The notes under the pieces: model-generated
The model's database searches: none
The model's input: only the letters and a program-made list of their open reading frames with translations
Told to the model about the DNA's origin: nothing
Shown: piece after piece, positions 54,505 through 64,000 of the stretch
Numbering within the stretch: the stretch's first letter is position 1
Layout of the letters: the number at the start of each line of letters is the position of its first letter
Position numbers and translations under genes: made by a program
Source of the DNA: Eurosta solidaginis
Taxonomy: Eukaryota; Arthropoda; Insecta; Diptera; Tephritidae
DNA: 64,000 nt
Assembly (NCBI RefSeq): GCF_040869045.1
Contig: NC_090319.1
Span: 394,149,601 to 394,213,600 of the forward strand
Reading direction: 5' to 3'

Positions 54505-57189
54505 TTGTTAAAGACTGTAAACCTAGAATGGTTAAAGATTTTTTTTGTTCATTTGTTAATGTAAGCTCGAGATTTGAACAGAAAGCAATGGACATTGCCT
54601 TCATGATTCCAGGTCACATATGTGGTTTGTACAAGTTTTTATAATTAACCGATAAAATTAAAGATTGATTTCACGTAAGTAAGTAACTATGTATTGAGTT
54701 CTTACCTATTAATGTGATAATTGTTATAACTTTTTCTGTCAATGTGTTATTCCATGCTTTACAAATCAAAATTTTAATTATGTAAAATGAGAATTTTAAC
54801 TTGCCTCCTGAAGTCGATAATATTGACACATATCTCAACATTATTAGGCAGTTTATTAAACAATCTTACACCATAACTACGGATAGAATTTGTGCTTCTT
54901 TGCGTTCGGAAATACCAACTCCTTATATTCAATGTGTTTACTTAAAGCGATCCATATTAATGTTCACGGACATGAGTGCCAAGCATTCTTTATGTGACAC
55001 AAAAAAGACACAAAAGAAAAAAAATTTAAAGTTGTTTCGTAATAAAATAATGATTAACGATTTGTTTCTGTAAAATTTGAATTTGCATAATGGGAAAATT
55101 CCCTGTGGGAAATGCATGTGGAAGCTTAAAAACTATTACGTTAATATTAGCAAGCCGCTGTTGTATGGGTGTAGAGTACTGGGCTGCTTACTGTAAGACA
55201 AAGGTGCAGAGTTCATAGCTTAGAGCAAGTAGCAACAAACATTAAACTCAACAGACTACAATTGGATTTTTTGTTTATTTTGAATTGCTATCTTGATAAA
55301 ATGTCATTCGTTATTATTGGGGGCTTTCAGAGAACACAATTTTCATAGAAAGGTTGCAGACATATTTCCATCAGTTGTTTATTGTTTTATTATTTCTTAA
55401 ATAATTTTTTACACTACACAATAATATTAAGAGAAAAAATTACATTCATAATTAACTATTTTAAAATGTATAAGAACTGCCAGACATCCGAACTCACACG
55501 TTGAGTAATTTGACATAAAATCCCAACTGTTGAGTGGATCGAAAATATTGGTAGCGATGATTTGCGCCCTTAGCCAAAAATTACAACCAGTGTAAATTAT
55601 CCTGAGCTCTCTATTAATTCTGATTCACTGTGAATTAAGTTTTACTATTTTTCTACGTCATTTTTGACTTAAATCACGGTGAATCAGTTCGTATCAGATC
55701 GAAGTGAGTTGAGTAGAATTTACATGTTCCGCTTGAGATTTGAACGCAGCTTGCCTTTAAATGTCGCGGTAAACAGATTACGCTCAATCCGATTTTGGTA
55801 GTTAGCGTGGAAGCAGCGTTTGATTATATATTACAAATGTAGGTACATACATCATCATCGAACACTTTATTTCGAGCCTTGTTTCCCCAATTTTATTCGC
55901 ATAGTCGTTTAGCCCATTCCACTACTCTACGAATTTGCATTCATATCATTGCTCAACTAACTCGTACTTGCAATTTAACCCAGATTGAGACACATCATTT
56001 TTCATACACCAAAGTGTCACTTGCACATTTCACCACAAACGTTACAGTAACAACAAAAACTATAGCCAACAATCAGTTGTCAGTCAAATCGGCACCCCAT
56101 TCACGGAAGCGACGTGTTGACATCTTTGTTGCGAAAATATCTCAATGAACAGAAAAAAATCGAAAAAGTAAATTTGCATTCATTAAGAAAAGGCGAGGAG
56201 AGAAGGAGAACTGATTGCAATAATATAAAATAAACGAGTATGAAAATCGCTATGCAACATGTTGACAGTATTATAATGTAAAATTGTTTGCTTGGCAACA
56301 AGAATAACAAGAACATGAATAAGTGAAAGTGCTCAAGACTTAGCGTGACGTCGATGGGTGGGGGTATGGGCGTTGTTACACTTTCCAGCAAAACATATGT
56401 TGAGTGCTACTTCCGGCCCTTCATTGGCGCCATACGAGCGATTGCCGCAAAAATAAATTGTTTATTTTGTAAAAAATCAAATCGCAAACCGTTTACACAG
56501 CAACTCAAGCGCGTCATACATAGCTTAAGATATGTGCGAGAAAATGAAAGTGCGAAATTTAAAAAAGGAAAATAAACACAGATATACACATTTACCGTTA
56601 TAAGATGATTCCAAACCATCAGACGGCGATGCCATCAACAGCAGCACACGACTTCACTATCATCATCAATGTCCCCTACCTCGTCTAAAACTTGAACACC
56701 ATAGAATCAACTTTGTAACAAAAAGACCGAATTTTAAATTAATGATGTTCATATTTGTGACAAAGACGAGTTTCCTTCTGCTTTAAAATATCAAAACTCC
56801 TGTTGCACTTGCTTAAGTGGATGCGTCACAAATAACTGTAAAAATTGTTGCCGCAATCACTGATTAATCTGACTCATACTGCTTTACAAAGCCTGAATGT
56901 TCATCTACAGTATGCCCTGGTTAGAAAGGTCACTTAATAAACGCAATATCTTGATTATAGTAACACCAAAAATATTATTTATTGACTTGCAGCGTTGGAA
57001 CTGGTAAGTATTTTGTCATTACCAATAAAAGACCTTTTCCAAAACGTTTAATCCCCCAAGCCGTCAGGTTCCCACATGTGTGGAAGCGCTTAGAAAATCA
57101 AAGGAGAGCCATTTTTGTTTGAGGTCAAATTTATATAGGGAGTATCCAAGGTAATGAGATGATTATATATGCAGAAACAATTTTTTTAT
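54505..57189. other. no gene recognised
   Basis: AT-rich. Frames of 73-96 codons on both strands (54423-54644, 54801-55073, 55879-56148, 56345-56575) have no recognisable domain. A small inverted repeat is listed separately. Confidence 0.45.
55620..55687. repeat. 20-bp inverted repeat
   Basis: CTGATTCACTGTGAATTAAG (55620) and CTTAAATCACGGTGAATCAG (55668-55687) are reverse complements with three mismatches and a 28-base loop. It may be a small MITE remnant. Confidence 0.7.
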
Positions 57190-57332
57190 TATGTAGTAAA
57201 AGCTTTCTAGGACCCATACTGTCAACTCCTTCTAGATCTGATGGCTATGTCACTCCTACTAGCTGAAGTCTTGGCTTGGTGAGCGCAGGACACGAGAACA
57301 GTATGTGCTCGATCGTTTCCTCCTGCAAAATT
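57190..57332 (-). mobile_element. LOA ORF2 3' fragment
   Basis: GCTTTCTAGGACCCATACTG, CTTCTAGATCTGATGGC, CACTCCTACTAGCTGAAGTC and GTGCTCGATCGTTTCCTCCT match, on the + strand, the LOA copy at about 10228-10350 (C-terminal end of ORF2 on the minus strand). It is a minus-oriented piece of the same family, ending abruptly at about 57332 next to the jockey-type relic. Confidence 0.8.
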
Positions 57333-57371
57333 TATTTCTTAATATTTCTAACCTCTAACTTTGGGTGTAGG

Positions 57372-58420
57372 CGGCAAAGTGGAATATTCAAGTCGATGCA
57401 GTATATACTGATTTTTCTAAAGCATTTGACAAAATCAGCCATTCCATATTGATCTCAAAATTGGCCGGTGTAGGCTTCCACTCAATCGTATCTTGTCCAG
57501 CGAAACTGTGTAGTTGTGATAGAAAATGCGCGTTCGAACTCTTTTGTTGCCACCTCAGGCGTACCATTACTATTTATAATTTTTATAAATGACATTTTGG
57601 TCTGTTTTCAACACTCAAACTTTCTGCTATATGCAGATGATTTAAAGGTTTTACCTACCATTTCAAACTTGTAAGATTCAGATAAGTTACAATCCGACTA
57701 AGACAATGTCGCTGCCTGGTGTAACTCAAACAATCTACCGCTAAACGTTAGTAAATGTTTTCACGTAACATTTTCAAAATCGCGTTATCTCATATTCACG
57801 TCTTACCTTTATCCGGCGTTTTAGCTCAAATTTAACGGATCCTTATACTCTTAAGCTACTGTTCACCTCACTTGTTCGCTCCAAGTTGGAATAGTGGCTC
57901 GAAAGTGTGCAAAAAATCTTTGTTCGTTTTGCACTGCGTTCTTTGAATTTTTCCGACCCGATTCCTTCCTACGAAGCCAGATGTGCACTCATCAACCTAC
58001 AGTCTCTAGAATCTAGAAGAACCTTGCTGTCAATGACCTTTGTTTTCGACATTATCAACGGTTCAAACGATGCGCCAGCTCTCCTCGAGGGTATTCGATT
58101 CCATGTACCAATAGGCCGCTTAGAAATAGCAACATGTTTTATACGGGGTTTTTATTCGGACCCTCTATGCTTTTAATGCTCCCATTTCTCGGACATTAAC
58201 AGAATTTAATCTTCGCCAAATTCTTTAGAAATCGACTTATCATTATTTAAACCTATTTTTAAAGCGGTAATTGCTCATGCATAATTATATTATATTTTTT
58301 TTTTTTTATTTTGTATTACATATGTTTATCTCTACGTAGTCTGTAAGTATATTTTTGTACTAGACTAGTTTTTTAATTTGTAACTGATCAAATTACTAAA
58401 TAAATAAATAAATAAAAAAG
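57372..58420 (+). pseudogene. jockey/CR1-like LINE 3' half with RT, broken
   Basis: RT palm text WNIQVDAVYTDFSKAFDKIS starts near 57372. The motif normally written GVPQGSxLGPLLF reads GVP-LLFIIFINDI (near 57560): about 7 residues are missing in frame. LYADDLKVLP follows with both Asp codons intact (57636-57641). WCNSNNLPLNVSK, a shortened thumb, ALRSLNFSDPIPSYEARC and NLQSLESRRTLLSM come next. Stops and shifts interrupt the frame several times (for example near 57672 and 57893). The coding relic ends near 58220. A 3' UTR ends with an (AAAT)n tail at about 58398-58420, the usual LINE end of this kind. Confidence 0.8.
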
Positions 58421-58505
58421 GCAGAGGTAAAATGAGACAGAGAGAGAAAAGGGAGAAAAAATATAATGGGAGAAGAAGTGGATGCGAGGGAGAGGCTAGG
58501 AAGCT
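58421..58505. repeat. polypurine tract
   Basis: Almost only A and G (GAGAGAAAAGGGAG words). It lies directly after the LINE tail. Confidence 0.6.
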
Positions 58506-58510
58506 TCTTA

Positions 58511-58645
58511 AATTTGTTGTTGTTGTAATCGCAAAAAACTTCTCAACAATTTGTGGAAGTGTTACGGATGTGGGCTGCGGTAGGCTCCGTTATCATGACT
58601 ATTCCCATAACCTACCGGTATTATCACCCCTAATTCGAAAGCGCT
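58511..58645 (+). repeat. possible strongly diverged family B head
   Basis: TTGTTGTTGTTGTAATCGCA, GAAGTGTTACGGATGTGGGC and GTAGGCTCCGTTATCATG resemble the opening of family B (TTGTTGTTATTGTAGCGATA, GGAGTGTTATCGATGTGATG, ACGCTCCGGTAAC) in the same order, but at low identity. Confidence 0.3.
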
Positions 58646-58768
58646 GTTGTTGTAAGTGAATTGATAGTGGAGTATAGGTGACCGACATTTTATCGAGAGC
58701 TGCCTTTCTAAAATGTATGTACTTGTGTTTGCATCATCACATTTGTAGGTTTATGAATATTTGCAAAT

Positions 58769-58770
<2 letters not shown>

Positions 58771-58801
<31 letters not shown>
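58771..58801. repeat. poly-C run (31 C)
   Basis: Thirty-one consecutive C. The open frame across it (58678-58869) reads as a proline run and is not a gene. Confidence 0.95.
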
Positions 58802-59303
58802 AGCTGGGAACAGCAAACATGTGTGACTATTCATATCCGTTTATATTTTCTATTCTTTCCTTAGAATAAAAATTATGAAAAAACAGGAGTCTAAATTCAT
58901 ATTGCCACACACAAGAAGCTACCTATATAAATATTTATAAAAGTTTGTGTTGTATTCAAATTAGGAACGATGCCTTGTATGGTAGGCTTATTTTTCAACG
59001 CTTTGAGATTTTCGCGAATGCGATTTTCCCGCATTTCTACGCTTATTACATATGGTAAATTTGCTCAGCCTTGCTCGAATCGTGACGACAAAGTCGACAG
59101 GCGCCAACTAAAGAGTTTTGATTAATGATGAGAATCGGAGGGCAGCCGATGTCTTGTCAACTTTAAAGTAGTCAAATCGTAAGTGACTTTTCATGTTATG
59201 TACATTAAAAAATAGAAATAAAATTCAAGGAAAAACGTGAAACGAAACTAATGCAAAGAAAGTAAAAAGTGTCATACACACGTACTTAGTATGTACATAC
59301 ATA
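58802..59303. other. no feature recognised
   Basis: AT-rich flank of the hAT element, ending in a GTACATACATA microsatellite that served as insertion target. Confidence 0.5.
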
Positions 59304-59337
59304 CAGGGGCAGATTAAAGGAGGGGCAATCAGGGGCT

Positions 59338-59702
59338 GGCGCCCACCGTGGTGTGATGGTAGCGTGCTCCGCCTATCACACCGTATGCCCTGGGTTCAAC
59401 TCCCGGGCAAAGCAACATCAAAATTTTAGAAATAAGGTTTTTCAATTAGAAGAAAATTTTTCCAAGCAGGGTCGCCCCTCGGCAGTGTTTGGCAAGCGCT
59501 CCGGGTGTATTTCTGCCATGAAAAGCTCTCAGTGAAAACTCATCTGCCTTGCAGATGCCGTTCGGAGTCGGCATAAAACATGTAGGTCCCGTCCGGCCAA
59601 TTTGTAGGGAAAATCAAGAGGAGCACGACGCAAATTGGAAGAGAAGCTCGGCCTTAGATCTCTCCGGAGGTTATCGCGCCTTACATTTATTTTTTATTTT
59701 TT
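59338..59702 (+). mobile_element. tRNA-derived SINE, family A, full length (365 bp)
   Basis: Head GGCGCCCACCGTGGTGTGAT, A-box-like TGGTGTGATGGTAGC, B-box-like GGGTTCAACTCCCGG, body TTTGGCAAGCGCTCCGGGTG and CTGCCATGAAAAGCTCTCAG, then CCAATTTGTAGGGAAAATCA, and an end TTATTTTTTATTTTT. It is flanked by a perfect duplication ATCAGGGGCT (59328-59337 and 59703-59712). RNA polymerase III would read it from the A and B boxes. This is the reference copy for the other family A pieces in the window. Confidence 0.95.
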
Positions 59703-60087
59703 ATCAGGGGCTATATCCCCCCGGGCCCCAGCATCGGGAGGACCCTGCAAGCTCGAATAAATAATATCATATTACGTATTTGCGTACACATAATTTAATT
59801 TTGCACCTGAAAATTTATATACAATAGTAATATGGAAAAGGATACACGCACCCGTTAAGAATAAGATAATATAAGCAAGCACGTTCAGAGTTCGGACTAT
59901 AGTAAGTATATCATGACATATACTCATTGTAATCTGAACCCACTTGCTTAGATTATCACAAAAACACCATCGATGGCACTTGGAGGTTTACCGCAGAAGC
60001 CGGTCGAACGTCGATGTATGTTTTAGTTCGCCATAGTTGCGGCGCTTCAGAAGGCGCCGCCGTTCGACGAGCGGGCACCACTCGATA

Positions 60088-60281
60088 CATGGCGGAACGA
60101 TACAAGGTGGCAGCATGCGACAGCTGATTATACGCTTTTTTTATTTGATTTGATACATCAACTTCCGACGCAGTACGATTTTGACATTTGTCCATCGAAT
60201 TTTCAAAAACAAAGTACATGGAATTTTTATTTATGTTTGTAGGTATGTCACCATGCTGCCACCTTTTATCGTTCCGCAATG
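60088..60281. mobile_element. 194-bp MITE inside the hAT element
   Basis: The left end CATGGCGGAACGATACAAGG (60088) continues TGGCAGCATG. The right end is the near-exact reverse complement: CATGCTGCCACC, then TTTTATCGTTCCGCAATG (to 60281). The inverted repeats are about 30 bases with two mismatches. ACTCGATA flanks both sides exactly (60080-60087 and 60282-60289). An 8-bp duplication fits hAT or P superfamily; the CATG-type terminus resembles P-like ends. No coding capacity. Confidence 0.95.
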
Positions 60282-60405
60282 ACTCGATACTTGTTTAATA
60301 TTATATATTAATATACTTGTTTTAATTATTTTCCCGGGAAAACAACGAAAGACGAAATGACGAAGTTCGTACTAGTGATGGAATAGCATTTTTCAAAGAT
60401 TTAAC

Positions 60406-61220
60406 GTGACTAGTCAATATCTTCAAAAAGTTAATGTAGACTTAATCTCTGCTAATAACATGCTACCTTCACTAGTAGATTTTGTTCAAGATTTGCGTGA
60501 TAAATTTTCTGATATTGAGCAAGAAGCTAAACAATTGAGTGATTTTGTAAATCAAGAATATTCTGCTTGTAATAAAAGAAAAATCACTCGTAAGTTTACA
60601 TACAAGGAAGTACAAGTCGATAGTTTAAGTGCGACTGATAATTTTAGGATAAATACATTTTATGTTATTATAGATAAACTTGTTGCCGAGTTGCAAAAAC
60701 GAAGTGAAGCGTATAACCATATTATCAACTTATTTAGTTTTCTTACTCAATTATTATTCATAACAACAGATGAATTGGAAACTAAAGCAACAGATTTGAT
60801 AAAAGTTTATTCCGATGATTTGCAAAATGACTTATTATTAGAACTCAAACAGTTTATATCCCGCTTGAAACTACAGCCAAAAGGTTTTTTCTCTAATAAA
60901 ACAGAAAAATTATATAACGAAACAGAACAAATTCTGTGCCCTTTTCTTAATTGGATTGTAAATGTGAACATGATCGAAGTATTCCCGAATATCTATATCG
61001 CTTACAGGATTTTGTTTACGATTCCAATAGCAAACTGCGAATCTGAAAGGTCATTCTTGGTTTAAAAAGAATAAAAAATATGTATCGATCAACTATGTTA
61101 GATGAACGGTTGTCCGCATTGATGAGGTTAAGCATTGAAGTTGATTTACTTCGATCGGCTGATTTTGATGATTTGATAAGGGACTTTGCCAGAGAAAAAT
61201 CAAGAAAAAAATATTTTTAA
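60406..61220 (+). pseudogene. hAT transposase C-terminal part with dimerisation domain, broken
   Basis: The frame covers about 219 residues (LPSLVDFVQDLRDKFSDIEQ near the start, then an acidic helical region). It ends with FTIPIANCESERSFL, the start of the hAT C-terminal dimerisation domain (usual form IPxSSASxERxFS). A one-base shift at about 61062 moves the remainder into another frame: LKRIKNMYRSTMLDERLSAL, SADFDDLIRDFAREKS, stop at 61218-61220. It resembles the ZMYM1/52-kDa-repressor-like group of arthropod hAT proteins. The catalytic DDE part and BED finger upstream are missing. There is no ATG near the 5' limit, so it is a truncation. Confidence 0.85.
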
Positions 61221-61544
61221 TTGTATAATAATTTATAGTTTTTAATATATAAGTACCAAAGAAAAAAATATTTGCGAGAATAAATTATAAAAATAATTAT
61301 AACAGTTTTTATTTATTTAAAAAAAAGATCATATTTTGCTCCCCTTAAGTTGGCCCAATATTCATTTTAGTCGCGGGCCTCGTAAATCTTTAATCCGCCC
61401 CTGCATACATATGTACTTAGTAGATCACCATTTGGAAAAATCTCGAAAATTTAAGTTTAGGCAAATTAAATATTTCGTAGAGATATGAATATAGCCCCCA
61501 AATTTACACTAGAGATGTTAGACAGAGCGTCTACAGCCCCAAAG

Positions 61545-61692
61545 GGCTCAGGAGTATAGAATATAGGATCGGTGCCTGTCCCAACACATTCTTAGGAGGA
61601 TGGTTCCAGATTCATAATCGACAAAGGACTGTCCATATCCATAACACTTCTTTAAACCTTCGAAGGTGTTTTTGAGGTTACAACAACAACAC
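61545..61692 (-). mobile_element. family B repeat, diverged head, minus strand
   Basis: On the minus strand GTTGTTGTTGTAACCTCAAA, ACACCTTCGAAGG, GAAGTGTTATGGATATGGAC and GTCCTTTGTCGATT follow the same order as the family B head (TTGTTGTAGCGATA, ACTCCCCGAAGGC, GGAGTGTTATCGATG, GTCCTTTGCCGGAT). It is old, at perhaps 70% by eye. Confidence 0.5.
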
Positions 61693-64000
61693 TAGATTGT
61701 GTACCGATCATTGACGAGTTTTACTATTACTTAAGTTCGGACCTTGAGTTCATATAACGCACGACGTACATTCAGATAATATTAATAATGAGCTTCTTTG
61801 ACATGCAATAACTGCTAAGACCAAGCGTGCATCCGAAAAAACTAATCTAATATTTCAATATAATATATCTTCTCAACACATGCACAATAAACATACATAC
61901 ATACATAAGTGCGTGCAGTGATGGCTGAGTCGCTTCATATTACGTCCTTCTTCGCTCTTATCAAGGATTAAACAAGTACCTTGACGGCATGAATTCATTC
62001 AATATTTGATCAATAGACCAAAAACAACAATAGGAAGAAAAACAATATCCATCCACAAGACGGATTGGGAGGCATCAAGACAAATACAAATATGAATGTT
62101 AATCAAAAAATCAAACAATTGACATTCAATATGGTCTAATTTTTTACGCTACCATTATCGAAATTATAATGATGAGTTACAAAGTATTAAAGCCTAACTG
62201 AAGAACACACGCAAACACGACAAAATAAAACAACAAATTGCGCAGTTTGGCTAGCCATGGCAGGCATTCCCTTGAGATGAAGCGAATTTCCAATACCAAC
62301 AAAGGAAAAGGACGAAACGTAAAGTGATTCCCTCGCAGACCCAAAAGTCAATGGTAATTGTAATTGAAGAATCAACCAACTGATTCCTGGATGCTTTGTA
62401 GTGCCTTCTTTAAATTTGTTGGTTAAGTAATAAAGCGATTGGAAATTATATATTACAATAATAAACAATATCGATAAAGTCGAAAGGCAAACAGCTGTAA
62501 AATAAAGTCTATGAATATTTTACATGGCTAAGGGTAGATTTGTACGTAAGAATATTTGTAAGTAATGAGAAATTTTGAATGTTGAACGAACGATAGCTTT
62601 TAAAATAAATAAACATAGAAATACAGGAAAATTAAAGAAAAACACTTTTGTGGACACCTTTAAAAGTAGCAGCGATTAATTTAAGTGCCAACATTAGGTA
62701 AATGTGTACGATTAGTATACCCAGTAGTACTTGGTAGATATATAATATAATGGGAAATAATATTCCTTAGCATAGAGGTTAATTGTAAGAGCGTGACTTG
62801 TCGTGATATATAATATACTCATTAGGGCAGCCCTTATGCAGAAAATAAGCGATTTTTCCAGCCTCACCCCTAAAGATCGTAATACTTGGATCACTGTATA
62901 ACACTAACAGTCCTTAACCTTTTCCATTCACCCAAAATTCATTTAAAATTCGCGATATTTGTGTTTGTGCAAATAAGTTTCTCTCATATTTCACCAAGTT
63001 TCGTGCTTTTTTTTCAAGTAATCAGTGATGCATTAGCGCATTTTAAATATACTAGTATCACCCGGGGTCGAAAACTTGACTTATCTAAGATAAGGTATGT
63101 AAAAACTAAATCTTGTTTGGAAATTTCTAGACATGTGACTTGCAAATTTCTTTTTATTTGAGATGGGGCCTAGCCCCTTTCCCATAAACTCAACCCTTCT
63201 ATACAATTCGGTGTTTATGTTGTGACACTCCTATTATACGTTCTGATTTTAGCAGTGTTTCGTGTTTGACATTACAGCTCTTTGTAAAAAGTTTACAATT
63301 TATATTTATTAAAATAGGCTTACCCTTACGAATTAGTTGAACTTAAATGAACATAAAAAAATTAATATATATGATAAAAGAATTTTATGAGCGCACACTT
63401 CCTTCAGCAATATCCAGTGAATTCTAGTGATGTAGATTCCAATCTATCCAAAGTTTCGTTAAAACTATTACATTAACAAATATCAGTAATATGATTTAAG
63501 CGGCTCAGAAGATTTTCGATAAATTGTGTGGGAGGTGCCACACCCCCCTTTTCGAATTGCTCCAACTTTTCTCCACTGATGCAATATCGATGTTGCGCAT
63601 CTGCCTGACAAGTATCATTTGATTTTTCAGCATATGCCACGCCACGCCCTCTTAATACTAAAATTTTCCCTATGCACTGAAGCGCATATTACCTACAAAT
63701 TGGTTGATCGGTATGTCCAATAGAGGATTCAAAAAATTTGCGTGTTGCGTATTTACATATATATAGTGAGATTGTAATTTCATAATCAGGATAGACAAAA
63801 ATATGCTCGATATTGTCTTTTTCTTTTACTCTATCTCTGCTGCTGGTTATAATAAGACGAAGCGTTTAAGTAATATTTGCTAGAACAAATTTCGCAACAA
63901 ATGCTTTTTTTGCCTATCTTAAAAACTAAGGGTTATTAAATTTTATTTTCAATAAATTCCAAATTAAAGTTTTTAATTATGATGTTTTTTTTTAATTACG
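61693..64000. other. no gene recognised
   Basis: AT-rich; ACATACATACATACATAAGT near 61892. Frames of 60-93 codons are compositional. Nothing was found that continues past the window end. Confidence 0.5.

Larger units (their letters stand above)
59304..61403 (+). mobile_element. hAT transposon, 2.1 kb, complete ends and target duplication
   Basis: The left end CAGGGGCAGATTAAAG (59304) and the right end CTTTAATCCGCCCCTG (to 61403) are inverted repeats with one mismatch. CATACATA flanks both sides exactly (59296-59303 and 61404-61411), an 8-bp duplication as hAT elements make. A transposase C-terminal relic lies at 60406-61220. The N-terminal part with its zinc finger is missing. Two insertions sit inside: a SINE (59338-59702) and a MITE (60088-60281). 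Without them the element is about 1.5 kb, so it is a deleted derivative. Confidence 0.95.

Noticed and set aside
58678..58869. Proline-rich protein
   Set aside because: The proline run is only the translation of the 31-base poly-C.
59338..59420. Functional tRNA gene
   Set aside because: A- and B-box-like words are present, but the cloverleaf stems do not close and the segment is the head of a SINE with a long body and its own target duplication.

Overview
The window reads as non-coding nuclear DNA of a higher dipteran, most likely a tephritid fruit fly. The grounds are an AT-rich background, many short ACAT/GTAT microsatellite runs, and a transposon load in which every recognisable protein is LOA-, jockey/CR1- or RTE-type reverse transcriptase, Helitron helicase or hAT transposase. 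Species assignment is inference. I found no convincing host gene, no rRNA, no functional tRNA, no CRISPR array and no viral gene. The stretch is either intergenic or the inside of a very large intron; two short exon-like segments (20838-20923 on + and 39538-39636 on -) are reported as weak candidates.

Region by region: 1-214 is the tail of a jockey/CR1-like ORF2. A 40-bp AT-rich tandem array lies at 1521-1800. Helitron material lies at 6185-7233, including a 575-bp non-autonomous Helitron with both ends. A tRNA-derived SINE (family A here) is at 9027-9310. A nearly complete but dead LOA-type non-LTR retrotransposon on the minus strand fills 10067 to about 15410 (ORF1 with DUF4780-like domain; ORF2 with endonuclease, RT and RNase H). 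A 3.0-kb Helitron with both termini and a broken Pif1-type helicase fills 16257-19287. A second RNase H-bearing LINE relic is at 22290-23880.

The middle (24-49 kb) is mostly unassigned AT-rich DNA. It is dotted with relics: a LOA 3' tail (27480), a SINE-like family B (29443, 35653), degenerate GATCCCGAAAT-type minisatellites (27090, 32463), an RNase H fossil (35225), a GC-rich hairpin repeat family C (35880, 37115, 38600), a 143-bp fold-back MITE (37497), an RTE-like fossil (40546), and a SINE next to a GTCY-microsatellite element with 152-bp internal repeats (44046-45107).

The right part holds the most unusual structures. A 3.0-kb unit bounded by about 40-bp terminal inverted repeats (49323-52338) encloses a LINE fragment, a 1.24-kb imperfect palindrome and a family B copy. 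A hAT-like MITE lies at 54161-54504. A LOA/jockey mosaic lies at 57190-58420. A complete hAT element (59304-61403, perfect 8-bp target duplication) contains a full-length SINE and a P/hAT-like MITE, each with its own perfect target duplication. No genes here act together in a pathway; the layout is a stratified record of insertions. LOA, Helitron and hAT copies carry frameshifts, stops or active-site changes, so none seems autonomous.
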